Below are positions 37,178 through 45,582 of a stretch of DNA of 51,708 bases, piece by piece. Both the position numbers and the translations under genes were made by a program. This DNA comes from Alteromonas aquimaris. Its GTDB lineage: Bacteria > Pseudomonadota > Gammaproteobacteria > Enterobacterales > Alteromonadaceae. Location of the stretch: contig NZ_JAPFRD010000005.1 of NCBI RefSeq assembly GCF_026183695.1, positions 432,973 through 484,680 on the forward strand, written 5' to 3'. Positions within the stretch are counted from its first letter, which is position 1, and the number at the start of each line of letters is the position of its first letter. A model generated the notes under the pieces. That model was not told where the DNA came from and made no database searches. It saw nothing but the letters and a program-made list of their open reading frames with translations.

Positions 37178-38349
37178 TGAGCCTAGCGTTTATGCAAACT
37201 GCGCTGGCGGAAAAGGCTAGGGATGGCTATTTGCGCAGCCGCCAATGTGTGGAGTATGAACAAGAGGGTGTTATTTGCATCAATGGCAAACACTTTCTTA
37301 ATTTTTCCAGCAATGATTATCTTGGGATGCGCCAGCACCCTGACGTTCTTCAGGCGTGGGTAGAAGGGCTGGCGAAATATGGCGGTGGTGCGGGAGCGTC
37401 CCCGCTGGTGACTGGTTATACACGCGCGCATGCTGAAGTGGAAGCTTATGTGGCAAGCATGCTAAATAGGGACGCGGTAATTTTGTTTAACTCTGGTTTT
37501 GCCGCCAACCAGGCACTGTGTCAGGCACTGTTTTCCCAACCAGGCACCATCTTCGCTGACAAACTGATGCATGCTTCTGCCATAGATGGTGCCAGGCATT
37601 CAGATGCAACGATCAAACGGTTTAAGCACAATGACGTGCAGCATTTAAAGACGTTGTTAGACAAATCCTCTAGCGATAAAAACCTTATTATGTCTGAAGG
37701 TGTGTTTAGCATGGATGGGGATGTTGCGCCCATACATGATCTCATTGGATTAAGTGAGCAGTCACAGGCCACCCTGATGCTGGATGATGCACATGGATTT
37801 GGCGTGTTAGGAGAGCAGGGAGGGGGAACGGTTGACGCTTTGTCGCTTTCTCAGGAAAAAGTACCCGTCCTGATGGCTACGTTTGGTAAAGCGATAGGAA
37901 CCGCTGGTGCGTTTGTGGCGGGGAGCCAAACCTTAATTGACTATTTAATTAACTTTGCTCGCCATTATATTTACAGCACAGCGATGCCATCGGCCCAGGC
38001 AGTGGCAACGTTACAATCACTTAAGCTGTTAAGCAAGAATGACTCGCGTTCTGTATTAGTAGAAAACATCCGTTATTTTAGGCAACAGGCCAGTGCTCAG
38101 GGGATCCCTTTGACTGCTTCTGAGACTGCCATCCAACCAATTATTATTGGTCATCCGGTCAAAGCAGTTGCTATTGCCGAGCGCCTGCAATCATTAGGTG
38201 TTTGGGTAACAGCAATACGCTATCCCACGGTTCCCAAACATCAGGATAGATTGCGAGTGACTTTATCAGCACAGCACAGCCTCCAAGATATTCAGGCACT
38301 GGTTGATGCGCTACATATTGTTCTGGGGGAGCAGGAATGTCTATCTTGA
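37177..38349 (+). CDS. bioF: 8-amino-7-oxononanoate synthase
   Basis: 390 aa, alpha-oxoamine synthase fold. PLP Lys238 lies in TFGKAIGTAGAF, and LMLDDAHGFGVLGEQGGG supplies the cofactor Asp and His. GGGAGASPLVTGY near residue 70-81 is the substrate loop. It condenses pimeloyl-ACP (or -CoA) with alanine. It overlaps bioB by 1 base and bioC by 13 bases, so translation is coupled. Confidence 0.97.
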   Translation: MSLAFMQTALAEKARDGYLRSRQCVEYEQEGVICINGKHFLNFSSNDYLGMRQHPDVLQAWVEGLAKYGGGAGASPLVTGYTRAHAEVEAYVASMLNRDAVILFNSGFAANQALCQALFSQPGTIFADKLMHASAIDGARHSDATIKRFKHNDVQHLKTLLDKSSSDKNLIMSEGVFSMDGDVAPIHDLIGLSEQSQATLMLDDAHGFGVLGEQGGGTVDALSLSQEKVPVLMATFGKAIGTAGAFVAGSQTLIDYLINFARHYIYSTAMPSAQAVATLQSLKLLSKNDSRSVLVENIRYFRQQASAQGIPLTASETAIQPIIIGHPVKAVAIAERLQSLGVWVTAIRYPTVPKHQDRLRVTLSAQHSLQDIQALVDALHIVLGEQECLS

Positions 38350-39143
38350 TAAAGCCTGAGAGTACCGATTTAGCGAAGAGAAACGCTCGGATTGCCAGAG
38401 GGTTTTCACTCGCTGCCGGCAGTTATGACGATTATGCGGATGTGCAAGAAAACATTGCCAACACAGCCCTCTCTTTGATAAAGCAGACGCGTTACGTCCA
38501 CGCCCTGGATATCGGTTGTGGTACAGGACGTCATACGTCTCATTTAAAAGGTTTTAGCAAGCAGGTAACCGGTATCGATTTGGCTGCAGGGATGGTGGCC
38601 CATGCGCAGCAACGTTACCCGGAAATTACCTTTATCGAAGGCATGGCAGAAAAACTGCCCGTGGGATCAAATAGCGTGGATTTAGTATTTTCCTCGATGG
38701 CATTGCAGTGGTGTCTAAGCCCTTTGCAGGTGCTAAAAGAAATTTTTAAGGTAATGACAGCGAACGGGTGCGCCTCCTTGGCCATTATGGTGGACGGCTC
38801 TTTTGCTGAACTCGCCCACGCCAGGAAGCTAGCTGGCCAACCTAGAGCCAATAACCCTCTGTTGCCCGCTTCCATGTGGTGCGAAGCAGCGCAATCAGCT
38901 GGGTTTCGCACAATGCGAACAAGCATTAAAGAATATTGTGTTTACTTCCGTCATATTCTTCCTCTTCTGCAATCCATAAAGCATGTAGGGGCTGGCACCT
39001 TGGTAGATGGAACTTCAGCCAATCAGTTTAAGTTTTCGCGACGCGATTTAAATCGCTTAAATTTGGCTTATCAGAAGGAGACCACGGCAGATGGTAGCCT
39101 CCCATTGACCTATCGGGTCTGTCATTTGACATTGGAAAAATAA
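38337..39143 (+). CDS. bioC: Malonyl-ACP O-methyltransferase
   Basis: 268 aa class I SAM methyltransferase. LDIGCGTGRHTSHL is motif I, and SSMALQWC (with the typical BioC ALQWC) follows at motif IV. It methylates malonyl-ACP to start pimeloyl synthesis on the fatty acid machinery; the matching esterase BioH or a substitute is not in this window. ATG 38337 lies inside the end of bioF after GGGGGAGCAGGA. Confidence 0.95.
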   Translation: MSILIKPESTDLAKRNARIARGFSLAAGSYDDYADVQENIANTALSLIKQTRYVHALDIGCGTGRHTSHLKGFSKQVTGIDLAAGMVAHAQQRYPEITFIEGMAEKLPVGSNSVDLVFSSMALQWCLSPLQVLKEIFKVMTANGCASLAIMVDGSFAELAHARKLAGQPRANNPLLPASMWCEAAQSAGFRTMRTSIKEYCVYFRHILPLLQSIKHVGAGTLVDGTSANQFKFSRRDLNRLNLAYQKETTADGSLPLTYRVCHLTLEK

Positions 39144-39145
39144 TT

Positions 39146-39817
39146 ATGCAGCAGTATTTCATCACCGGCACCGACACCGAGGTGGGGAAGACCTATGTTA
39201 GCGAATATCTTCTTAGAGCCGCAGCTAAGGTGGGGCTTAAAACGCTTGCTTATAAGCCGGTCTCAGCCGGCTGTGAGCGTGTCGGCGATGCGTTAGTTAA
39301 TGAAGATGCACTAAAGTTGCAACGGGCCGCGACCGTCGCGCTACCGATTTCTCAAGTTAATCCCATCGCGTTTGCCCCCCCCATAGCGCCACACATTGCT
39401 GCTAACCTGGAAAATACAACCATAGATATCGACGCTATAGATGGGGGCCTTAAACTTCTTCAACAACACCAGCCTGACCTGCTGTTAGTGGAAGGAGCCG
39501 GTGGATGGCGTTTGCCCATTGGCCAGGGCGGCTTTCTATCTGATGTGGTGAAGCAATGGCGGATGGACGTGATAATTGTGGTTGGCATGCGTTTAGGTTG
39601 CTTAAATCACGCTTTACTCACGGCCGAAGCGGTTCGGGCTGATGGCCTGAATATCAAGGGGTGGATAGCAAATCAACTGTCTGCGGATATGCCCAACTAC
39701 CAACAAAATATTCAGACACTGGAATCACTATTGAAGGCTCCGAAGCTAGCCGAAATCCCTTTTTCACAGCCAAACCACATAGAGACCTTAAACGACTTAG
39801 CGAAGATATTCAGTTAG
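39146..39817 (+). CDS. bioD: Dethiobiotin synthetase
   Basis: 223 aa P-loop ligase. GTDTEVGKTYVSEYLL is the Walker A, and VEGAGGWRLPIG is the second nucleotide-binding element. It closes the ureido ring from diaminononanoate, CO2 and ATP. It starts 2 bases after bioC and ends the biotin operon. Its last 21 bases overlap the 3' end of the convergent pepE gene, with no terminator between them. Confidence 0.97.
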   Translation: MQQYFITGTDTEVGKTYVSEYLLRAAAKVGLKTLAYKPVSAGCERVGDALVNEDALKLQRAATVALPISQVNPIAFAPPIAPHIAANLENTTIDIDAIDGGLKLLQQHQPDLLLVEGAGGWRLPIGQGGFLSDVVKQWRMDVIIVVGMRLGCLNHALLTAEAVRADGLNIKGWIANQLSADMPNYQQNIQTLESLLKAPKLAEIPFSQPNHIETLNDLAKIFS

Positions 39818-40510
39818 ATTCTCACCTGCTTCGATTGGCTTTTTATCTTTTCCTAAAAAGACAAAACCGCCGTTTTCACCCACTAACGTCAGTTCGCCTT
39901 TGGACAAGCGTAGGGCTGTACCTTCCCGGATCGCTAACACAGGAATAGTGGGATGTAATCGAGTGAACTCTTGCAGGCGATCATCTCGTGTTTCCCCATT
40001 GTGTCCCGGCGGGTGATAATCGGTATAGTGGGGATTTATCTGACAAGGCAAGATGTTCAGTGCATTAAAGGAATGCGGCTCGATAATCGGCATATCGTTG
40101 GTGGTGCGGATAGTGGCGCCGCAAATATTTGATCCTGCACTCCAGCCTATATAAGGTGTGCCGTCAGCAATCACCTGGCGCAGCGGTTCAACCATCCCGT
40201 AGTGATAAAGTGTAGCAAGCAAATGAAAAGTATTGCCTCCTCCTACCGCAATGGCTTGAGAGTTAGCATTCGCCTCTAGCAGCGCACGCAAGGGATCCTC
40301 AAATGTATGTAACCCCCTAATCTTGCATTCGGGTAAAGCTTCTTGCACTTTTTCCGTGTATTCATCCCACTCTATCGAGACGCCCGCATACGGTATGAAC
40401 AGAATCTCGCGCCTGGTGCCCAAATGTGACAGAATAGGTTGCTTGGCATGTTCAAGGTAATTTTCGGTTCCTGCGCGGGAACTGCTGAGCATTAATACAT
40501 GTGAAGTCAT
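39797..40510 (-). CDS. pepE: Dipeptidase E (alpha-aspartyl dipeptidase)
   Basis: 237 aa, S51 peptidase. GWSAGSNICG holds nucleophile Ser124, and Asp139 and His161 fall exactly 4 residues after the triad positions known for the Salmonella enzyme (120/135/157). GGGNTFHLL is the family's Gly-rich turn. It cleaves Asp-X dipeptides in the cytoplasm. It overlaps the end of bioD and is divergent from the phosphatase gene. Confidence 0.95.
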   Translation of the reverse strand: MTSHVLMLSSSRAGTENYLEHAKQPILSHLGTRREILFIPYAGVSIEWDEYTEKVQEALPECKIRGLHTFEDPLRALLEANANSQAIAVGGGNTFHLLATLYHYGMVEPLRQVIADGTPYIGWSAGSNICGATIRTTNDMPIIEPHSFNALNILPCQINPHYTDYHPPGHNGETRDDRLQEFTRLHPTIPVLAIREGTALRLSKGELTLVGENGGFVFLGKDKKPIEAGENLTEYLR

Positions 40511-40602
40511 AATCGACCTTTAATCTGCTGGTACGTTATATTATGTACCGCATTTTAGGCGTCATCGCGTTAAGATACAAAGATTTAAAAATGGAAGGTT
40601 AT

Positions 40603-41070
40603 ATGCAGCATAAACCTGCAGTTTTGTTTGTCTGCCTGGGAAACATATGCCGCTCTCCCACAGCAGAAGCGGTTTTCAGACACAAAGTTAAGCAAAGTGC
40701 TCTTAATATTGAAATTGATTCTGCAGGCACGCATGGCTATCACATTGGTAGTCCACCGGATAAGCGTTCTCAAGCTGTAGCAGAGATGCGTGGTTATGAT
40801 TTTTCCGGATTAAAATGCAGAAAAGTTCAAGATGATGACTTTGAGCGGTTTGATTATATTCTTGCGATGGATCATAGTAATCTCAGCAATTTAAAAGACA
40901 TGAGCGATGAGAAGTATCACGACAAAATCAGACTGTTTCTGGATTTTGCCGACGATCCTCATACTGAAGTACCCGATCCCTATTACGGCGGAAAAAGAGG
41001 CTTTGAACTGGTGCTGGACTTAATAGAAAGCGCCAGCGATGGATTAATTGCACATCTAAAGCAGCAATGA
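40603..41070 (+). CDS. Low-molecular-weight protein-tyrosine phosphatase
   Basis: 155 aa from ATG 40603 with GGAAGG just upstream; in-frame starts further up (to 40543) add a tail without family match. The P-loop VCLGNICRSPTAEAVF gives Cys11 and Arg17 in the CX5R motif, and DPYYGG carries the general acid Asp. All catalytic parts are present. Its stop overlaps the btuC start (ATGA), which ties it to cobalamin uptake. In that setting it might dephosphorylate a corrinoid intermediate or act separately on phosphotyrosine; neither is shown. Confidence 0.95.
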   Translation: MQHKPAVLFVCLGNICRSPTAEAVFRHKVKQSALNIEIDSAGTHGYHIGSPPDKRSQAVAEMRGYDFSGLKCRKVQDDDFERFDYILAMDHSNLSNLKDMSDEKYHDKIRLFLDFADDPHTEVPDPYYGGKRGFELVLDLIESASDGLIAHLKQQ

Positions 41071-42026
41071 GTCGATATTCATGCCTGCTGTATGTATTGA
41101 GCTCTTTGCTGATTACAGTGGCAGGTATAATTGCGCTACATGACTGGCAAAGTTATGCTGAGCCTGCATTACGCTGGCATATTCTGATCACGCTCCAATT
41201 CCCCCTAATTCTAAATGCGCTTTTGGTTGGGGCAACGCTGGCAATAAGCGGTGGTACATTACAGGTGGCCCTGCGAAATCCCTTGGCCGACCCTGGTATT
41301 ATTGGTATTACAAGCGGCGCCAGCCTATGTGCTGCGGGACTAATGCTATTACCCTTTACATTTCCAATTCCTATGCAATATCTACTGCCAATAGGTTGTT
41401 TTATTGGTGCACTGCTGTCGACATGGTTGATTTTCAAAATCTCAAAACGACTGCGCAACGCTGCCTCGGCGGTTATTTTAGCCGGTATTGCTATCTCAAC
41501 CCTGGCAGGAGCTATTATTGGCTGGTTGTATCTAATTGCTGATGCAGGAGCTATGCGTAATCTTACCTTTTGGATCATGGGCAGCCTGCATCAATCTGAC
41601 TGGGTTTTGCTCGCGGTAAGTGGGCCGATAATGTTACTGAGCATTGGTTTACAACTTTATTATGCCAAACAATTAAATTTCCTTTATGCGGGAGAATTGG
41701 CAACAGCCGCAGCAGGTGTGCATCCGCAAGCGCTTATCAATCGATGCTTGTTTGTTTCCGCCATTGGTGTGGGAGCAGCTGTTTCCGTGTCTGGTTCGAT
41801 CGCCTTTATTGGTCTGTTAGTGCCACATGTGATGCGCTATGTGATAGGCCATGACAATCAAAAATTACTCCCAGCGACGGCGCTAACCGGCGCCTTAATT
41901 TTGCTGCTGGTGGCAGCGGTAAGTGAGCTCGCTACGGTCATCACCTTACCTGTTTCTATGGTAACCGCCACAATTGGAGGGCCTATGTTGCTGGCGGTAC
42001 TTTATCGAGGCAGGTGGCGAACGTGA
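41067..42026 (+). CDS. btuC: Vitamin B12 ABC transporter permease (FecCD family)
   Basis: 319 aa with about ten membrane helices, the BtuC/FecCD length and order. NPLADPGIIGITSGA is the signature loop near the second helix, and GSIAFIGLLVPHVMRYVIGHD is the coupling helix region facing the ATPase. It moves cobalamin (or an iron chelate) inward. It overlaps both the phosphatase gene and btuD. No BtuF binding protein or BtuB receptor lies in the window. Confidence 0.88.
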   Translation: MSRYSCLLYVLSSLLITVAGIIALHDWQSYAEPALRWHILITLQFPLILNALLVGATLAISGGTLQVALRNPLADPGIIGITSGASLCAAGLMLLPFTFPIPMQYLLPIGCFIGALLSTWLIFKISKRLRNAASAVILAGIAISTLAGAIIGWLYLIADAGAMRNLTFWIMGSLHQSDWVLLAVSGPIMLLSIGLQLYYAKQLNFLYAGELATAAAGVHPQALINRCLFVSAIGVGAAVSVSGSIAFIGLLVPHVMRYVIGHDNQKLLPATALTGALILLLVAAVSELATVITLPVSMVTATIGGPMLLAVLYRGRWRT

Positions 42027-42781
42027 GCTCTCTTTCCTTAGTAAACGTTTCGGTGGGAGCGCGTCTGTCGCAAATCTCAGCAAAGGTAGCGAAAGGCACT
42101 TCGGTGCATCTGTTAGGAGAGAATGGAGCCGGCAAGTCTAGCTTGCTGCAGCTCATTGCCGGACTCCTTTGCGCTGATTCTGGCGACGTGGTTTATCAAG
42201 GCCAAATGTTGAAAGATATCCCCCTTGCTCAACTCGCCACGCTGCGTTGTTTTCACCAGCAGAGCGTACAACCTGTATTTGATCTGCCTGTTAACGAGTA
42301 TCTGGGTTTTTATTTACAAAATTACAGGGATCTTCCTTCGCCACTTGAACATGTCTTTGAGCTGTACCATCTTCTCAATAAAAAAATCACTACCCTTTCG
42401 GGAGGAGAGTTGCAGCGGGTGGAGCTTTGTCGCTCACTTATTCAGGTCTGGCCAGCCATAGGAGCAGGGGAAGCCTTACTTGTATTGGATGAGCCATTAC
42501 AAGCGTTGGATATTCGTCACCAACTTGCTTTTTTGGAATATTCACGTCAATTAGTTGACCAAGGTAACACGTTGGTATGTAGTTCTCATCATATTGCCCA
42601 AAGTGCACGTTATGCCGATAAAATCTGGTGCATTCAAGCAGGAAAATTAATCGCGCAAGGCGGTGCTGAAGATATTATTACGCCCCATATACTTAAGCGG
42701 ACTTATCAATGCCATTTTGATGTAAAAAGACACGCAAATACGTGGCAAATCGACGCGCTAGGGGCTTCTGATCCCCCTTAA
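42014..42781 (+). CDS. btuD: Vitamin B12 ABC transporter ATP-binding protein
   Basis: 255 aa. Walker A GENGAGKSSL (35-44), Q-loop HQQSVQPVF, signature LSGGELQRVEL and Walker B LLVLDEPLQALD are intact, and the H-loop is SSHHIAQS. The short BtuD-like form and overlap with the BtuC-type permease favour cobalamin, but siderophore uptake is possible. GTG 42014 is used here; a second GTG at 42023 overlapping the btuC stop is an alternative. Confidence 0.88.
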   Translation: MANVSSLSLVNVSVGARLSQISAKVAKGTSVHLLGENGAGKSSLLQLIAGLLCADSGDVVYQGQMLKDIPLAQLATLRCFHQQSVQPVFDLPVNEYLGFYLQNYRDLPSPLEHVFELYHLLNKKITTLSGGELQRVELCRSLIQVWPAIGAGEALLVLDEPLQALDIRHQLAFLEYSRQLVDQGNTLVCSSHHIAQSARYADKIWCIQAGKLIAQGGAEDIITPHILKRTYQCHFDVKRHANTWQIDALGASDPP

Positions 42782-42937
42782 GTGTGGTAAGCTTCTGGAG
42801 AATAAGGCAAGTATCGCCATAAAAATAATAACAATCACCCTGCCTACTATAAGTACATGCATAAAACTAAGCGGTTTGTTCGGTTACGTGTTCGTTCAGC
42901 ACTGTGAATTGCTTAGTTGAAAAGTTAAGGAGATAAA

Positions 42938-44281
42938 GTGAGTCAGTGGCGTCCGGATAGTTGGAGGAATAAGCCTATTCTTCAACAACCTGTGTATGAA
43001 GACCAGCAACAGCTGGCAGCGGTTGAGAGCAAACTGAGTAAATATCCCCCATTGGTATTTGCCGAAGAAACGCGAGAGCTATATCGTCAGCTTGGTGAAG
43101 TGAGTCAGGGTAAAGGCTTTTTATTACAGGGTGGGGACTGCGCAGAATCCTTTTCTGAATTTAATGCACCTAAAATTCGCGATACCTTTAAGGTATTGCT
43201 GCAAATGGCGATTGTCTTAACCTTTGCCGGTCGTTGTCCCGTAACGAAAGTGACGCGAATGGCAGGTCAGTACGCCAAACCGCGCTCTGCAGATTTGGAA
43301 ACCCTGGACGGGGTCAGTCTGCCCAGTTATCGCGGGGACATCATCAATAGTTTTGAGTTTACCGAAGCCGCTCGCCGCCCAGACCCGAACCGAATGCTTG
43401 AAGCTTATCACCACAGTGCGGCAACACTGAATTTGCTACGGGCGTTTGCGCAGGGTGGCTTAGCTGACTTGCACCAGGTTAGCCGCTGGAATATGGCATT
43501 TGTTGAAAACAACCCGCTCAAAGAGCGCTATCATGATATGGCGACGCGTATTCACGATACGCTCGCGTTTATGGACGTCATCGGTATCAATTCTACGACC
43601 AGCGCCACCCTGCATGAGACTTCTTTGTTTACTTCTCATGAAGCATTATTACTCAATTATGAACAGGCACTTACCCGTATTGATACGTTGTCAGGCAAGC
43701 CCTATAACTGCTCTGCGCATATGTTGTGGATAGGGGAGCGAACGCGTCAGCTCGATCATGCTCATATCGAATTTTTTCGCGGTCTGCACAATCCGATTGG
43801 AGTGAAAGTCGGCCCTTCCATGCAGGAAGATGAATTAATGAAATTGATAGACACGCTGAATCCTGCAAATGATCCTGGTCGGTTAACCTTTATCACTCGC
43901 ATGGGCGCTAATACGTTAGCTGAAAATTTACCGCGCTTACTACGTCGGGTTAAAGCGGAAGGCCGGCATGTGGTGTGGAGTTCTGACCCGATGCATGGCA
44001 ATACATTTAAAGCGTCCAGTGGCTACAAAACCCGTAATTTTGATGCGATTTTGAGTGAAATTAAGCAATTCTTCGCCGCACACGATGCCGAGGGGACCCA
44101 TGCCGGGGGGATCCACTTAGAGATGACAGGTCAACATGTGACTGAGTGCACCGGGGGGGCGTATCAAATCAGTGATGACGATTTAAAACAAGCGTATAAA
44201 ACGCAATGTGACCCACGCTTAAATGCCGACCAGGTGCTGGAGATGGCCTTTTTGGTGGCCGATCATCTGCGTCAAAGCTAA
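42938..44281 (+). CDS. 3-deoxy-7-phosphoheptulonate synthase, class II
   Basis: 447 aa, class II (plant/Mycobacterium-like) DAHP synthase. The [16 protein letters not shown] start, [23 protein letters not shown], and [10 protein letters not shown] are characteristic and carry substrate and metal ligands (for instance the Cys in GGDCAE and His in DPMHGN). It condenses PEP and erythrose 4-phosphate, the first step of aromatic amino acid synthesis. GTG 42938 follows TAAGGAG at good spacing. It is convergent with the LexA-box gene. Confidence 0.97.
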   Translation: MSQWRPDSWRNKPILQQPVYEDQQQLAAVESKLSKYPPLVFAEETRELYRQLGEVSQGKGFLLQGGDCAESFSEFNAPKIRDTFKVLLQMAIVLTFAGRCPVTKVTRMAGQYAKPRSADLETLDGVSLPSYRGDIINSFEFTEAARRPDPNRMLEAYHHSAATLNLLRAFAQGGLADLHQVSRWNMAFVENNPLKERYHDMATRIHDTLAFMDVIGINSTTSATLHETSLFTSHEALLLNYEQALTRIDTLSGKPYNCSAHMLWIGERTRQLDHAHIEFFRGLHNPIGVKVGPSMQEDELMKLIDTLNPANDPGRLTFITRMGANTLAENLPRLLRRVKAEGRHVVWSSDPMHGNTFKASSGYKTRNFDAILSEIKQFFAAHDAEGTHAGGIHLEMTGQHVTECTGGAYQISDDDLKQAYKTQCDPRLNADQVLEMAFLVADHLRQS

Positions 44282-44295
44282 ATAGCTTCTGATAC

Positions 44296-44634
44296 TTAAC
44301 TTAATTCGCTGGTGATATAATGCGCCAGCACTTTTTCTCTTTCATTCTCAGTCAAGATACCGCTAAATATTGTGCGCCTTCGCAATTGGGCCATGCGTTG
44401 CTCGTTGCTTAATATTAGTTCACGGAATATCGTGGGGTTGGAATAGGCCGCTAATATGCTTTCCCACAATAAAGCACTACCATAACTGAGCAGGCCCATT
44501 TCTTTATATCGCTCAAGGTTGTTTTGCAATATCTCACATAATTCAGGTCTGGCTACCACTTTGTCAACCATCGCTTTATGCAATGCAAGTATCTGGCGGT
44601 CAATAACGACTTGTTGTTGGCGCTTAGGTCTCAA
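44296..44634 (-). CDS. Conserved hypothetical protein behind a LexA box
   Basis: About 112 aa from a TTG at 44634 (reads RPKRQQQVVIDRQILALHKA). The open frame goes on to an ATG at 44700, but the LexA box would then lie inside the gene, so the shorter start is better. The protein is helical and charged with ARPELCEILQNNLERYKEMG and MAQLRRRTIFSGILTENER; no named domain is recognised and there is no signal or membrane segment. I recall similar proteins in related genomes but no function. The operator suggests induction in the SOS response to DNA damage. Confidence 0.75.
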   Translation of the reverse strand: MRPKRQQQVVIDRQILALHKAMVDKVVARPELCEILQNNLERYKEMGLLSYGSALLWESILAAYSNPTIFRELILSNEQRMAQLRRRTIFSGILTENEREKVLAHYITSELS

Positions 44635-44664
44635 AATACAAATCCATACACGTTGTAAAGTTAA

Positions 44665-44680
44665 CTGTATGAGTATACAG
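44665..44680. promoter_or_regulatory. LexA (SOS) box
   Basis: CTGTATGAGTATACAG fits the CTGT-N8-ACAG operator consensus exactly, with AA before and TC after. It lies 31-46 bases upstream of the TTG start at 44634, as expected for an operator over a promoter. The nearest gene in the other direction (44920) is 240 bases away. Confidence 0.75.
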
Positions 44681-44919
44681 TCTGTGATGGTGGCCGACAA
44701 TGGGTGGATCTGGTAAAGCGATCTGCACTATCTGCTGACCGTATGTTCTGAAGTATGGAAAGCATTGGCTGGCAGGCTTGCGCAACAAAGCACAGTGGTA
44801 TGCCTAATTTTCGTTCGAGCGCGGACAGTTTACAAAACGATATAAACCTATCAAGGTAAGCACTATTATCCTTGGTGACCGTAAAAGTAAAATCAGATTT
44901 ATTGCGTAAGGAGTGATAC

Positions 44920-45324
44920 ATGAGGAAAGTGGTAGGCGAGTTTGAGGTGGAATTAAAACCCATTGAACCCACATTCATGGCGGATGATGATAATACAGTC
45001 AATCGCATGACAATTAACAAATCTTATAAAGGCAATTTATCCGCTTCAGGTAAAGGCGAAATGCTAAGTCTCCTTACACCCGTAAAAGGCTCAGCTGGCT
45101 ATGTTGCGTTGGAAATTATTAAGGGCTCGCTTGAGGGGAAAAAGGGCGCGTTTGTGGTGCAACATAGCGGAATAATGGGCCCTTCAGGTGAAGCGTTGCA
45201 CATTCCAATCATTCCAAATTCAGGCTCCGGAGAATTATCTGGTATTGTCGGCTCCATGAATATTAAAGTGGATAACGGCAAACATTATTATGAATTGGAG
45301 TACGGATTGCAGGATGAAGACTAG
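44920..45324 (+). CDS. DUF3224 family protein
   Basis: 134 aa beta-rich protein. VGEFEVELKPIEP, MTINKSYKGNLSASGKGEML, GYVALEIIKGSLEGKKGAFV and the closing HYYELEYGL match the DUF3224 fold (an allene-oxide-cyclase-like barrel). No signal peptide. ATG 44920 follows TAAGGAG at 8 bases. Cellular role unknown; it stands alone and is convergent with the DUF3820 gene. Confidence 0.88.
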   Translation: MRKVVGEFEVELKPIEPTFMADDDNTVNRMTINKSYKGNLSASGKGEMLSLLTPVKGSAGYVALEIIKGSLEGKKGAFVVQHSGIMGPSGEALHIPIIPNSGSGELSGIVGSMNIKVDNGKHYYELEYGLQDED

Positions 45325-45366
45325 TATTTCTTAATACTTATCATTTTGCCGAATAAACCCACAGTC

Positions 45367-45582
45367 CTATGAAATTGACATATCAATCAATGGCCTGACG
45401 GTTTTTTCCAACCCGTTTAACTTGATTTCATAAATGAGGGCGAGCTGTTCCCCCAGTTTACCTTCAGGAAAACCTTGCTGGTGGAACCAGACAAGGTAAG
45501 GCTCAGGTAGATGGATAAGTTTTCTGCCTGCATATTTCCCAAACGGCATTATTTGATTGATCGCTTCTTGTAAAGGATCAAT
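45367..45582 (-). CDS. DUF3820 family protein, probable ATT start
   Basis: The core MPFGKYAGRKLIHLPEPYLV begins at ATG 45549, but homologues carry about ten more residues before it. In this frame the upstream codons read DPLQEAINQI, a good family N-terminus, and the only start-like codon before them is ATT at 45582-45580; no ATG, GTG or TTG is available before a stop. ATT would overlap the TGA of the ABC exporter gene (ATTGA), implying translational coupling. With it the protein has 71 aa. AUU starts are rare but known (infC, pcnB). The family may bind nucleic acids; the role is unknown. Confidence 0.75.
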   Translation of the reverse strand: MDPLQEAINQIMPFGKYAGRKLIHLPEPYLVWFHQQGFPEGKLGEQLALIYEIKLNGLEKTVRPLIDMSIS

